The notes under the pieces: generated by a model
What the model saw: only the letters and a program-made list of their open reading frames with translations
Databases searched by the model: none
Told to the model about the DNA's origin: nothing
Shown: positions 23,353 through 35,579 of the stretch, piece after piece
Position numbering within the stretch: the first letter of the stretch is position 1
Layout of the letters: each line of letters opens with the position of its first letter
From: Pseudoips prasinana
Lineage: Eukaryota > Arthropoda > Insecta > Lepidoptera > Nolidae
Length of the DNA stretch: 64,000 bases
Reading direction: 5' to 3'
Assembly (NCBI GenBank): GCA_951640165.1
Contig: OX621242.1
Span: forward strand, 38,521,501-38,585,500
Position numbers and translations under genes: made by a program

Positions 23353-24178
23353 TATCTGGTAGTTTATTGAAGCTATAGGACTAAGCAGTGAACTATTACA
23401 CAGTTAAGGAGTTCGACTGCAATCAGTACTTAATGGTCGGAGTAGCAAGATGTTACTAAGACATCAAGCCCCCACAAAACAACAATAATATATAAACAAT
23501 AATGTATTTAGTTTAACTTCATTTCACTTCAGCGGCCCGCCGAGACGTAGCCCGAACCCCATAAGGATACCCTCAGGTATTAGTCGCTTAAATTTCGCCG
23601 CTGCACGCGCTGGTTGAGTGCCACCTGCGCTAGCGCTAGCTAACTACTCGTTGTTTTCAATTTCTGAATTTCAATAATAATATAATAGTACCAACTTTTT
23701 AAAAAAGTTAATAACTTGTCATTTGTTATTTATTTAAGGATTTAAAAAAATATATGCGATAACACAGACCTGACGGATGGAATAAATCAAGTTTTTTTGT
23801 TACTTTAATACAGACTTGGACCATATTTATGTACTGTATTGTGATCTTGACAAGTACAAGTGTATGTTAATATCCAAGTGCTGAATAAAGGACTATGGGC
23901 AAAAATGTATGGGCTCCGTCCCCATATACCAACACACATGGAACTAATGCCAATGTGTTCTTTAAGTATCCACTATTTGATTAAAATCCTTTTTTTTACT
24001 TAAATCCGTGGCATATATCAATAAAAAAAAGAATTTATAATTATTAATTAACCTATATTTTCCTTTTACACTTGTAAGTTATTTTAACATTATGGTTATA
24101 TTACAGTACAAAACATGATTTAGTAACTAAACAAAATAAAAATAATGTATATTTAAACATATACATGTAAATGATTAT
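23353..24178. other. No gene recognised; 3' flank of the transposase gene
   Basis: It contains a locally GC-rich patch at about 23530-23640 (CAGCGGCCCGCCGAGACG; GCGCTAGCGCTAGC). The rest is AT-rich. Confidence 0.45.
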
Positions 24179-24254
24179 GAATGAATAATTAGAAAATATA
24201 TAATGAATATAAATGAATGAATCATTTAAATTCATTGTCTTCTAATTATTCATT
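24179..24254. repeat. Inverted repeat, 16-bp arms
   Basis: GAATGAATAATTAGAA (about 24179) and TTCTAATTATTCATTC (about 24239) are exact reverse complements about 44 bases apart. They lie 50 bp beyond the transposase stop codon and may belong to that element's 3' end. Confidence 0.8.
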
Positions 24255-24303
24255 CTTACAATGCTCTTAGTAGGTAGGCGAATAACAATAGAGAGTGCTA
24301 ATA

Positions 24304-26813
24304 TTACTGGTCTATTATAACACTGTTTAACAGCTGTGCTGGCAGATTAAAATCTTTATGACGACCTATTCCCATGTACCATACAATCGATATAATATGT
24401 GCACAACTTCCTATAGTGCGACTGCCCGTCAAGCAGGTACAGTAATAGTGTGCAATAGCATGTCTGTCCCCCCTATTCCCATCAATCAACATATAAGAAT
24501 AATATATGCGTGACCTTACGTGTCTGGATTGTATTCGCGCTCTTATCAGCCACGCATTATTTATCATAATATTGCATCTTGCCAAATCACTCAATGCATT
24601 TTCACGATATAATTCAATGATGTATAATCCGTTACGAAAATGCTCTGCACAGTACGACTTGGCCAGTTTTAAATGGTAACTTCCTAGTGCAAATAAAATA
24701 ATGTCGTCTTCATTTAATCGTGGAAACTCTTCAAAATGAGGCATTTGTGCTTCCATGGCTGTAAAAGTCACTCTTTGAAGGTTTTTCATTTCTACGTAAT
24801 CACGTAACAGATTAGGCGTGTTGTTTTCAGCTTGTATGATATTAAGTATTTCTGAGGCAAGCCTGCTATCAGTAGCAACGCGATAACATGCATTTATGAT
24901 CGCTGCAGCGATTCTAAAATCAATGAACATATTTGGTAAAGCTTTATTAAAATATGACTGCCTTAAAAGCTTGAACCTATTTTTGAACTTTCCGTTCACG
25001 GCTTCTACCACCCACCGACATATCGTTATTAAACGCGACTTATTTGCCTGTTCAGTGGTAAGTTGGGTAGCATTTCTATCTTTTGATGGAGGTATGTGAG
25101 CTTCATAGCCAAGCGACTGTATGTCATAAATGCTGTCCCTGAACCCTCTGTCTAATATAAACACATCTCCTCTGTGGATGAGCCAATGTAACAAATGGTC
25201 GTCTTGGTTCATTATATTATGCATAATGTTTGCATCGGATGTTACAGCAGGATATGGGCCTAAAACATCGATTATATAACCATCGCTGGTTACTAATAAA
25301 AAAGGCTTTAATAAGTTCCTGAACTTGTGCAGACTGTAACTTTTTCGCTGAAATAAAAAGTTCGAACTTTTTTCAATATAAATATATGTTCCGTCTGCTA
25401 TTAAAATCAAAACAGTATTCTCCTCATTCCCAAAAATAGCTTTTGGTATCATTAGATTTCTTTCAAGAAGATCTCTTCTAGAAACATGACCTATTCTAAG
25501 ATGACTCGGAACAAAATCTTGGGTGAGACATTCTCTTGCTATTTTTAATTTTCTTTCGAGCTCTCTGCGGGATGTTTTAAAGAGCGTCGCCAGTCTCTCG
25601 TTAGATTCACCAGTTCTGAGTTTAGTTAAGTACACACCTAGAACTGTACGTGGATGACGGGACCTTTCTGATAGAGTCGGTGTTTCCGCTAAAATAGCAT
25701 CGAACTGTTCTAATGTCAAACCGGTCCAAAAATGTAATTCCTGTGCATTAAGTCCAGATTCAAAATCGAAACTAGGGGCATTGTTAATGGCATTTACCAA
25801 CATGTTCGTCATGTCCGAAAAAAAAGAAGAATTGAAATAATTCGTAACGTTGATGTTGTCTATTACTTCGTCGATGTTAGTACTTCTTAAATGATCTTCG
25901 CATAATCGCGCACTCGGTGGAATATACAGGCGATAGTTACATACCAAATACACTTTCATTGAAGTTGGAATTCGCCTTAGGTTTTCGTTTGTGCACTGTC
26001 TGTAACAGCAGCTGCGAGAAGAATTTGGTGCCCTCACATAATCGCGAACGTTAAAGTCCTGTTCTTGATTTGCTACGTCGTTCATCACCTGATCTTGTTC
26101 ATCAACATCATGATGATCTTCAACAACGACGTTTTGTACATTGACATCATCTGCGTTTCTTTGAACTTCAAGACCTGGGACGTCATTGTCTGGATTCCCG
26201 ATGCGACTTTGTCGCGTAGCATTGTTAGCTCTTTGCCAGCATCTATGGCACACTGCCATAGTGTTATTGAATACAACCTGGAACATAAAAAAACTCGATG
26301 AGTATCAGAACTAATCTTTTCGCGTGGCCAAATCTCGTAGGGTACAAGTATTTGTGATGGAATATGACGTGTTTTCCGCGTCACATATGTTTATAAAACA
26401 TATTAAAATATGTATTTATATAAGTGTTTCGTAACGTAGTTCTCATAGTACAAACTATGTTTAGCTTGGGTCTAGATAATTGGTGTAAGTATTTATTAAC
26501 GTTATTAGTTATCGCCCAATGATTGTTCAAAGTATACAATAGCCATCTAATATGAAATAAATATAAAAAAATGAAGGTGTGCTACAGGAAATTGCAGTGA
26601 AAACACAGATATTAGTATGAATTAAATACATAGTTTACATATTATGTAGTTATATATTTATATATAAAAGATGTTATTTACCTGTATCAGTGCATTTTGT
26701 GAAATATGGTTGACTAATTCAGGTTCATTTTCAATTAACGCCTCTTCCAAAACGTGCCGCTTTTGTCGCAAGACAGATCGCGGGCACATTATACACCGCC
26801 GTCCAGTTTCCAT
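24304..26813 (-). CDS. DDE_Tnp_4-type transposase with zinc knuckles and SWIM finger, two exons
   Basis: Exon 1 is 26813-26682 (44 codons, ATG at 26813-26811). The intron is 26681-26278 (404 bp, GTAAAT...TTCCAG, phase 0). Exon 2 is 26277-24304 (657 codons). The product is about 701 residues. C7-x2-C10 in exon 1 pairs with C54-x2-C57 in exon 2 as a likely zinc site. A second Cys-rich block (C134, C135, C139, C157, C170, H173) precedes the catalytic region. DDE residues fit D339 (ADGTYIYI), D420 (ILDRGFRD) and E469 (WVVEAVNGKFK), as in the PIF/Harbinger-ISL2EU-IS4EU group. A C-terminal SWIM finger reads C657-x-C659-x9-C669-x-H671. The role is DNA cutting and joining in transposition; a domesticated gene is an alternative. 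The frame is intact. I could not fix the terminal repeats of a transposon around it. Confidence 0.88.
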
Positions 26814-27311
26814 AATACACTGTATCCAATCCAGTTATCGTGCCAGGGTCAATCGAAAAGCTATCAATCAGTCCAGTAAACAAGCAGGGGTCGTAGTTGT
26901 AAAGTAAAAACCGATAAGACAGAGATAAATAAATACGAACGAACACTGCAACAAACTGACTGTGAGTGACTAAGGTTCGGGCGACTACCTGCCTGCGAAT
27001 AGGGTCGCAAGCGCAGGAGCGAGGGTGGGGGTGCGGGGTATTTTCTAAGAACTTATCTTTGTGTGCATGCGCCGCCACTGTGCACTAATGAATAGATAAA
27101 TGAGCAGGTGTTTTACAATTACTCGTCAATAATACGTAAACGAAATATTTGTTTAAAAGTTAGTTACTATGAGAACCCAATTCATTTGAGCAACGTCCCC
27201 ATAGTAAAAAAATATCATCTTGCCAAGATGTGTCAATTGAGCTACATTTCATTTTTGTTGATGGGTGGGGACGATTCCGCCCATTGTCCTTTTATTATTT
27301 ATTTCATCATC
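26814..27311. other. Upstream region of the transposase gene
   Basis: It presumably holds the promoter and 5' UTR of the minus-strand transposase. It is moderately GC-rich at 26980-27075 (GCAGGAGCGAGGGTGGGGGT). I see no unambiguous TATA box or terminal repeat. Confidence 0.4.
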
Positions 27312-27721
27312 ATCATTAATTATTACATCACTTGTAGCTGGACTTAGATGCATGCTCTTAGGCGTAATTTGGCTGTAGAAACAAGGGAACATAGATATTA
27401 CTAGCTGTGCCCGCAACTTCGTCCGCGTGTTTATTAGTTTATTTCGTTTTTTTTTTGTTTTTAGTAAAATAAAAAGCATTTTCTAAAATAAAAGTAGCCT
27501 AAGTTACTCCTTATTACATTAACTACCTGCCAATAAAAGTCCCGTCAAAATCGGTCCAGCCATTTCAGAGATTAGCCGGAACAAACAGACAGACAGACGG
27601 ACAAAAATTGTAAAAAAAAATATTTTGGTGTATGTACCGTATACATATTCATATTTATGTTGTAAAAACCGGTTATTTCAATATTACAAACAGACACTCC
27701 ATTTTTATTTATTTGTATAGA
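27312..27721 (-). repeat. Tandem unit 1: 88-bp flank plus Helitron
   Basis: The unit of 410 bp is repeated directly at 27722-28122. The Helitron part (27400-27721, minus) starts TCTATACAAATAAAT and ends near CGGGCACAGCTAGT. The two units differ by a short deletion in the CAGACAGACGG stretch and a few substitutions. Confidence 0.85.
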
Positions 27722-28122
27722 ATCATTAATTATTACATCACTTGTAGCTGGACTTAGATGCATGCTCTTAGGCGTAATTTGGCTGTAGAAACAAGGGAAC
27801 ATAGATATTACTAGCTGTGCCCGCGACTTCATCCGCGTGTTTATTAGTTTATTTCGTTTTTTTTTGTTTGTAGTAAAATAAAAAGCATTTTCTTAAATAA
27901 AAGTAGCCAAAGTTACTCCTTATTACATTAACTACCTGCCAATAAAAGTCCCGTCAAAATCGGTCCAGCCATTTCAGAGATTAGCCGGAACAAACAGACA
28001 GACAAAAATTGTAAAAAAAAATATTTTGGTGTATGTACCGTATACATATTCATATTTATGTTGTAAAAACCGGTTATTTCAATATTACAAACAGACACTC
28101 CATTTTTATTTATTTGTATAGA
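27722..28122 (-). repeat. Tandem unit 2: 88-bp flank plus Helitron
   Basis: This is the second unit. Here the 5' end has the canonical preceding A (A|TCTATAC). The shared 88-bp flank begins ATCATTAATTATTACATCAC. Confidence 0.85.
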
Positions 28123-28174
28123 TTATAGCAAATAATTGTAAGCGAAAATACAGATGAATTCTTGTTTACCTTAC

Positions 28175-28425
28175 TCTCATCATGACAGCTGAAAGAAGTC
28201 CATTGCTGGACAAGCCCTGCCCAAGAATAATCTTAGAGGGATATGCCATAATCGCCGCGCTTACCAGACAGGTCGGCGAGCGCAGTAAGATGGCCATAAT
28301 ACTCAAAAGAAACCTGCTGCCCGCTTGTTAGATCCGTCGGATCGACTTCTACGCCCCCTACGGGATGAGATGGGGTGATGATATTCTGATATTCGTCGCC
28401 GACACTACCCGGCAACTTACTCTCA
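28175..28425. repeat. Dispersed repeat family V
   Basis: AGCTGAAAGAAGTCCATTGC, GATATGCCATAATCGCCGCG and CCCCCTACGGGATGAGATGG parallel 54703-54945 along the full length. No reading frame is conserved between members. Confidence 0.7.
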
Positions 28426-28709
28426 TAATTCAGTATAATGGCGGTCCGGTACGAACTGAGTAGAAGCTAATAATACGGTGGTTGGTCACCAAATCCTTTT
28501 TCACTAACAGTTGACGGATGAAATATTATATACCCGTAAGTACTTCTTGTAACTGTTAGCTGATAAAAAAATATGTTACGTCACACAGAACTAAGGACTT
28601 TATTTTATTAGGCATTTATACGGCAGATATTTCAACTTTATTATTTGCTACAAATAATAGAATAGTCCTGGGCTATTAAATTATCCTGAAAATATATACA
28701 TACATATAC

Positions 28710-28713
<4 letters not shown>

Positions 28714-28792
<79 letters not shown>
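28714..28792. repeat. (AT)n microsatellite, about 79 bp
   Basis: Uninterrupted AT dinucleotides, flanked by ACTATTA and TTAACATAG. Confidence 0.98.
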
Positions 28793-28795
<3 letters not shown>

Positions 28796-28931
28796 CATAG
28801 AAAAAAATTCATTTATGACGTTAAAATGTTACATTTATGTGGAATCGTAACTTTTTTTACCGTACCATGTAGTGCATAACGTAGCAGCTACTGAGAAACA
28901 CTGCCAGAAAACTCAGTAGGAATCTTTGTTT

Positions 28932-29184
28932 ACGTATCACTTGCTTGTTGGTAAATGCTTGCCTTTCATGCCGCATGTCATGAGTTCGATTCTCACCTAG
29001 GAAAAATATTTGTGTGCATGAACATGTCTGTGTGTCCTGAGTCTGGGTGTAATTATCTATATAGGTAGGTGTATTTTTACAAAAAAGAAGCAGTACATGA
29101 AGTATATTATCAGTTATCTGGTTTCCATAGTACAAGCTCTGCTTAAGGCCGTGTGTGAATAATGTCCCAGGATATTATTATTAT
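28932..29184 (+). repeat. tRNA-derived SINE, family II
   Basis: The head has TTGTTGGTAAATGCTTGCC and the B box GAGTTCGATTCTC. The body has CATGAACATGTCTGTGTGTC. The tail is TTATCAGTTATCTGGTTTCC...GATATTATTATT. It is complete, with a short deletion in the tail. Confidence 0.85.
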
Positions 29185-29754
29185 GTCTTTAAATTTCATA
29201 GTATCTAAATGTGTTAATTTAGAGTCTCAACACAAGCCGTTTTGTCACTTAAATAATCAGAAGTTTTATAATAAGCTCTTCTACACAATTTGGCTGTTAT
29301 AGTTCTATTAAACTTATTCAATGCTATTAGACCCGTTGTAGTTTACAACCCATCATTTCTAATTTCTTTAATAAACCCTTTCGAACAACAAACAAATATT
29401 TATCTAATGCGAAATTATACAGTCAGTGATTTCGTCTGTCACTAGTCTGGTGTCAATTAATCAAACGTCGCGTGATGACGTCTGGCTAATGATGCTAACA
29501 GGCGATGTCGGCTGAGATAACATACCTACTGGAAGTTACGTCTGTTTTTGTGACTTGGTTTGGTTTGATGAGTTTGACAGGAGAATAGGATGTGAAGACA
29601 ATTCGAAATAGGTGTACGTTTAGGAGTTCTGTTAATAACATCTAAAGACGATTCCTGTGGGAGGAAGGGCTAACAGGTACTAATCCAACATATTTTTATT
29701 TATATATGGGAGTTTATTTTAACGGTTTCCACGAAACAGCACGGAGTTAAACTC
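29185..29754. other. No gene recognised
   Basis: Non-coding DNA without a placed repeat. Confidence 0.4.
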
Positions 29755-30075
29755 TTATTTATTAATTTATTTATTTATTTAGGCTCTCCAACAATTGCTT
29801 ACACTCAAAATATTACAGATTGCGTCCGACTATAACTAAAGCTAAGTGTAGCAATCTCGTTTAGGTAAGCACGGCATGCATCTTTCATATTACTATAAGT
29901 GTGTGCCTTATGCTAAAAATTACATTAGATTATCATATAACATTAATTAAATTTATTTACAGGATAACTTATTTATATATTATATTGGAATTACAAAATT
30001 AACTAAGGATACAATATTAAATAAAAATTATAATAAAACAAGACATAACAAAACAAAACAAAAGCATTTATACAA
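29755..30075 (-). repeat. LINE 3' end (minus strand)
   Basis: A (TTTA)n-type tail is followed by GGCTCTCCAACAATTGCTTA and a 3' UTR-like stretch. Polarity and tail resemble LINE 3' ends on the minus strand. No coding part is seen. Confidence 0.5.
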
Positions 30076-30089
30076 AGGTGGATACTATT

Positions 30090-30305
30090 TTGTGGAACTT
30101 GGTAAGTGAGTCAAAGTGCACGTGCACGAGAACTCTTCAAGACAAACGTCAAATCTGAGGCGCTTAACCGACGCAGACACCATGGCTTGTCTGCGGGTCG
30201 AGCGCCACATCCTCACCAACCTTGGTGCAGCACGTGTTATGCAGGGACAGCAGCATCTACCGCAGCCACCGCCGCAGGGACCGCAATAACCACCACAAGG
30301 TGCGC
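30090..30305. other. GC-rich patch of unknown nature
   Basis: It is strikingly GC-rich for the window. The plus strand has CACCATGG and a short frame (MACLRVERHILTNLG) ending in a Pro/Gln-rich run. The minus strand gives a Gly/Cys-rich frame. Neither is convincing. Confidence 0.35.
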
Positions 30306-30499
30306 ACATGTTTCTATTTCTTATTTATTAATTTCAACTATACTGTCTAAATTCAGGTGACACCATTTGTTTAGTATCTAACGCTTGTTATTTTGACTTG
30401 TCTTTTGAGAGGCTTGAAACGCGGGTACTAGTATAATCACTCGCGCGTGGGTAGTTGTAGATAACTCCGGACGCGAACCAGTGGCAGCAGTTTGCTCAA

Positions 30500-30870
30500 G
30501 TTGGTAAGATTTTTTTTTGCTGGGTGGGTTTGCGCTTGATCACAATCTAACCTGATGGTAAGTGAAGATGTGGTCGAAGTTGGACCGCGCGTACCCATAA
30601 GGTGCCTGTTCACTCTAGCCTTGAATAAACCCATGTTGTATGAGTCTGTTCTACCGCTTAGCCGTGTGTATGATGAAAGAGGAACCAAAGTGCTTCGTAC
30701 GGCATAATGGGATGTCAACAACAAAGCGGTAGAAACCCTCCCGACGTCTAGTAGTCCGGTGAAAAAAAGGGGAAGGAGGGATACGTTCATGGAGGTCTTG
30801 AGCGCATTTTCCATGAAACAGCCTGTAGAAAACCGATAAGCTTGCAATCTGCCGCCTATGATCCAAGCTT
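30500..30870 (-). pseudogene. LINE C-terminal fragment
   Basis: One minus-strand frame reads QIASLSVFYRLFHGKCAQDL...FFHRTTRRREGF...FGSSFIIHTAKR. Another continues with FKARVNRHLMGT. This matches the usual end of a lepidopteran LINE reverse transcriptase (CxFYRxYHGEC...RHRTTR...FLPRT). Poly-A follows at 30508-30516 on the minus strand. It is frameshifted. Confidence 0.75.
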
Positions 30871-30905
30871 TGCAGCTTTTTATTGGTTAGGTCTCTTTCA
30901 TCGAT

Positions 30906-31498
30906 TATCCTACGAGCGTCTGTCTATTGAATCCAAAGAGTCCAGCTTGTACTAACGATAACAGCCACCCCAAAGATTAGAGCAGTACTACATGCAGGGT
31001 CGAACTTGAGCTTTGTACAAATTTAAAAGCTGTTCCTTCGTGAAGTACCGTCTCACCTTTTTAAGGATACTGAGCTTTTGGCCTTAGCTTTGGACTCGAT
31101 GAATCGACCACAATTTAGGTCGCGAGATACGTTGTGTCTGCTATTTTCCTTCGAAGCTAAGATAGTATTATTTATGTTCTGTTTTCTCGACGCATCCTGA
31201 CCTGGTTGTTATTAAATATTACTGTAATTGGTTTATATTATTAATTAGTACGTTACGTAAAATTAGTAAGTTTGAGACACGATAGACGAGTATGTTTGAG
31301 TTTCAGAGTTGCTCGTTTAATTAGTGATTGAAACAAATTGACTTTGCGAAGAAACGAAACTCTCATATCTCTTATAATCTGATGCCGAAATGGATATCCG
31401 AAATCACTAGAAATTAATTAAATGTAGGACCGAGAAATTTACGAGCACATCCAAAGTACGGCCGCAACTTCTAAAATAAACAAATGAATAGACATTTA
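30906..31498. other. No gene recognised
   Basis: AT-rich non-coding DNA. Confidence 0.4.
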
Positions 31499-31818
31499 TC
31501 TATACATATAATAAAAACGTAGGAAAGTCAAAACTGTACATTGAATATTTTTTTAACAGGATACTTGGAGCGTGATCTGCGATGAATATCGAACCAAAAA
31601 TATAGTGTTTAGAATTTTTGTCTGTATGTCTGTTTGTCTGTATGTATGTCCGGGCTAAACTCAAAAAGTAATGCATGGATTTACTTCAAATTTTGCATGA
31701 ATATTACTAACAGGTCGGGTCAACATATAGACTACATATTATCAAGCTATCACCTACGGGGGAGGAGCTGTGATAATTTATAAAATTTAACGCGGGTAAA
31801 ACCGCGGGGCACAGCTAG
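31499..31818 (+). mobile_element. Non-autonomous Helitron, 320 bp
   Basis: It has canonical ends: A|TCTATACATATAATAAAA at the left and CCGCGGGGCACAGCTAG|T at the right. There is no target duplication, as expected of rolling-circle insertion between A and T. Close relatives are at 58930-59250 and (minus, truncated) 58270-58493. Confidence 0.88.
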
Positions 31819-32600
31819 TGTATTATAAAACAAAGTAACTACAAAACTTACAAAACTGTTCACTATACATTGAATTAGTTTATTTTGGACTCAAATATTC
31901 ACCTTTAAACCAATTTCCGTCGTCTATTTTGGTCCCATAGTGCATTCATTACAAAAATATTTATCAGCCAGGATTCCAGTGCTCCGTAGGATCTAAAGCC
32001 GTTTTCACACATGTAGCGGTAGTCGAGTTCCATCCCATTGTTTTATAGATTTCCTAGTATGAGATCATCGTTGAGTATGTAACAGTATGTTGTTAGACCC
32101 AGATATTCGGTTCGGGAGGAAAAATAAATAAAGTTTTTTTTTCAAGAATATCTACCAGTAGCGGTGCGGAGTAAGGAAACTGGCGCTACTACAAGGTAGG
32201 GGGCTTCTTCCGGTCTTTCTGAGTCGAGTCTGATGGCCGTGCCATCATATTAAGAAGATACCTATCTTGGGCACACATTTGCGCACGGTGATATGTCCTA
32301 CGTAGATAGTTTTACCTGCATCGCCATTTGGCTAGCTTACGTAGAAAGTTAGCTTACCTGCGTTGGTATCATATTATTATATATAATAAATATAGTATAT
32401 ACAGTTTAACTTCACCTTTGCAGGAATAGGGTAGAATTCAATGTTATTAGATTGAAGATAAATTCAACTTTTTTCTTTGAAATCAGAACGGTTCATCTTA
32501 GTAAGTTTTATTTTATTCTATCAAACCGGTAGACAAGCAAGCTGTCCATTATCAAGTTCTTGTAACCTTCTCGTTCTTAATAATATAATAATAATAATAT
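31819..32600. other. No gene recognised
   Basis: Non-coding DNA with a poly-T at about 32134 and short repeats (CTTACGTAGAAAGTTAGC). Confidence 0.4.
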
Positions 32601-32604
32601 GCTG

Positions 32605-32745
32605 CGACATTATTTACACACGGCAATCTGATCCCAAAATCAATATTCCCAAAATCCCAAAACCAGTATATGGAAGCCATATAACTGATTTACTACATAT
32701 ACTACTTTTCATTTGTAAATACATACTTATATATATAGTTCTTGG
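32605..32745 (-). repeat. SINE tail, family II
   Basis: The reverse complement of the shared tail is decayed: ACACACGGCAATCTGATCCC and GCCATATAACTGAT. Confidence 0.6.
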
Positions 32746-34199
32746 ATTCAATGACACGTTACCAAACTTACAATCTTCTAGATGAGCAATGTAATCCGAC
32801 TCATGCGCAGGAACGCATCATTAACAAAAAATCATATTAGCACCAGCGTTATCTCTAAGGCAGTCAAAATTTGTCAGTCGAGCTGAAATAATGCTATGAC
32901 TACCTGTTCTGAACTACCACTGGTGCCACTCATCATTGGTTTACAACTTGCAGCATTGCAGGAGACTACAAGAGAGTGGCTTCAAGCCTAAACTATAAAA
33001 TTTAAGTTTCAATAGCCTATGTTTCTCCGTGGGAGAACCGCCTTACTCTAACTAATCCGACTCTCCACAAAAATGCGTTCAACCTTTATTTTAGGAAAAC
33101 AGCTATTCCGGTGGACGACAGGTGTCGCTGTAGTAGGGCTGTCACACATGTTTCCTGATCGTTGCGTTAGATTAATACCTATTGTTAAAATAGGTGAGGT
33201 GATGCAATAGTAGGAAATTCTGTGGAATATTGTTTTCTTTTTGTAGTTTAATTTCCATAGAAAATTTAACAAGATTGTCTTGAAAATATTTTTAATTTTT
33301 TTTAGAAATGGTAAAAAATGCTTTGTTTTCAATGTATCAACCAAGATATAAAAATAAACATGACAGACGTTATACGCAATCAGCAACCTAATTACTTGAT
33401 TTCATCGTACTACTTAAACTTAGTGTAAGTAAGAGTTGTTCAAGCCACCTAGTAGGCCTCTGACATCTAATGATTTTTTTGTTTTATGTATTTTACTGTT
33501 TTAATAAGGTTGTAAGCCGTAGTGGCAAAATGTGTCCAGGTACTTTAATACTTCTTTTAACATCTTGCATGCACATGTATGCATTTACAAATAAATTATA
33601 AGAATTATACAAATAAAACGATCTTTATATTTATGACTTCAACCGGAACTGACAGCTCAACGTCTCAAGCACAAAGCCTGATAGCATTTATATATTTATG
33701 TAACTACACTTGTATAGTTACATATGTACTACGTTCATAGACACTACCTGGTATTAACTTTACATTTTATTTTTAAAAAATCGTGTAAATCTGTGTAATG
33801 TTGTAACTAGACGTATAATAAAATATACAAATTTTAATACTTAATTAATTTTATTTATTTTAAGAGATAACTCTGAAAGAGAAATGAATATCTGTATTGC
33901 ACGGATACAAATCGCACTTAGACTCGGAAGAACTTTCTATGGGTCACACAACTGTACACATACCTACTGTACTACACGTGCAGTAATTTTTATTAAACTA
34001 CTAATATAAATAGTATTATGCCAAGTCATAAAATATAGTGACTATCAGTATTAATAAAGTATATAAATGTTATATCTACAAACGGAAGTCATTGTTTAAA
34101 TCATATTAGTCTCATATAGTATTATTGACGGTATATAGAGATTGCATATCCATCAATATAATTATATTATACAGACTTTAAAATGATATATATTTGTAT
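32746..34199. other. No gene recognised
   Basis: Mostly AT-rich. A 5S-like SINE scrap lies at 33431-33470 and a family IV SINE scrap at about 33896-33980 (ending CACGTGCAGT). Confidence 0.4.
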
Positions 34200-34380
34200 A
34201 CTCGTGCCAACCCTACGCACTGCGCCGGCGCAGCCCGTGTCGCGACTGAATACGACATTCGTCATTGTCGCGCTATACACTGTAAATGTCGCCGTGTCGC
34301 GTCTTTTTCCCTCAATCCCACCTTTTCAATAGCGTAGGTTGGCAGTAGGCATGCTGAGGCGAGGCGTTTTCATTCAGTAA
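34200..34380. promoter_or_regulatory. CpG-rich island bounded by an inverted repeat; possible promoter
   Basis: It is dense in CG (GCGCCGGCGCAGCC, TGTCGCGAC, GTCGCCGTGTCGCG) within AT-rich surroundings. TGCCAACCCTACGC near 34206 is mirrored by GCGTAGGTTGGCA near 34335. ATTCAGTAA near 34373 resembles an arthropod initiator. No downstream gene is recognised. A small transposon is an alternative. Confidence 0.35.
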
Positions 34381-35579
34381 ACTCTTTTTTTGACAGATAT
34401 AATAATTAAGTGCCACTCAAAGTAGATCCATATTCTTCGTAGATATTGTGTATTCGTTTTGATGAGAAATATTTAACAAATGAGTCCAAATATTATGTTG
34501 ACTCATATTAACTGTGAACAGAAATAAGTTAGACAGTCATAGGTACCTTAATGCCTTGTTTGCGGTTTCTATGACTTTCATTTTATTTGTTTGAATTGGA
34601 AGAAGTGCCGAAAGATGATTTTTGTTAACACTTGTTAGTAAAACGGTGTGTTATTAGTTTGAAGTTTATCTGTGTGTCTGTCTGTGGCACGTGTAGTTCC
34701 AAATTTAATTGAAAAGTTGGTATTTTGCCATACTAGCGTTAGTTTAATATAATTTGGCTCTATTTTGTAATTCTCTCTATTGGTTCCATTTTAGTTTAGT
34801 TATAAATTAATTTTCTTAGTTTGAAGTTGGAGATTTTTGAAATGGGGTTTAAATAAACATAAATTATAATCAACTAGATTATTATTGATTGATGAAGGAT
34901 TTTAAAGGTTAAATTATGGCATTTTTTGAGCGATATATAACGGGCAATCGACTTCTTTACGAACAAATGGTAATGTGAATAATCGTAAATACAAAAACGT
35001 TTCTAAAACACCAAATTAAATAGTATTATCCTTTAAATATTAGTTTAATATTCTGTATGTGATTTTTAATTCTAAACGATGGATTGAATTTATATCAATA
35101 TGTTTCAGATAAACATAGATAGCACTTTTAAGGCACAGTGGAGTCACCTCCTAAATACCTGAGCTTTGACATAATTATTAACATTCATAAATCTTCGTAC
35201 ATTAGCATAACATTTATAATTTATAGTTTTGACGGCAGAGCACGCTTTTAAAACGATAATATATCATATTTTTTCCCTGCATTTTGTTTATCTAGTTTTA
35301 GTTTTAATGTTGTATTTAAAGAGTTATTGCGGATGCTCTCTGCAGTTCACCTTCGTATATTATTAAGATAGATCTTCTGATAAGAAAAGCTTCTGAAGTT
35401 TGCCTCGCGTATTTTAATAAGTGGTAATAATTTCATTTATTTCCAATAAGCCTACTAATTCAACTTTATATGTTTTCATAAATATATCGTCATCGTCATA
35501 TAAGTTGAAAAAGTCTACTGCAGGACGAAGGCCTCTCTTAAAGATCACCACAATGACCGGTTTTACGACGGGCCTGTGT
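34381..35579. other. No gene recognised
   Basis: AT-rich. A decayed RTE-tail scrap (minus, then plus TACTGCAGGACGAAGGCCTC) lies near 35490-35545. Confidence 0.4.

Noticed and set aside
26085..26384. 99-codon minus frame across the exon 2 start
   Set aside because: It runs in a different frame across the intron-exon boundary and is a shadow.
23530..27010. Candidate terminal repeats of the DDE transposon (GCCCGAAC at 23550 and GTTCGGGC at 26976)
   Set aside because: Only 8-9 matching bases with no extended pairing or target duplication, so likely chance.
26731..27078. 115-codon minus frame upstream of the transposase
   Set aside because: It overlaps exon 1 in another frame. The exon 1 reading is supported by Cys pairs and a matching splice donor.
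30085..30309. Gly/Cys-rich minus-strand peptide
   Set aside because: It comes from a GCC/GCG-rich simple stretch. No signal peptide or partner gene, so coding status is not supported.
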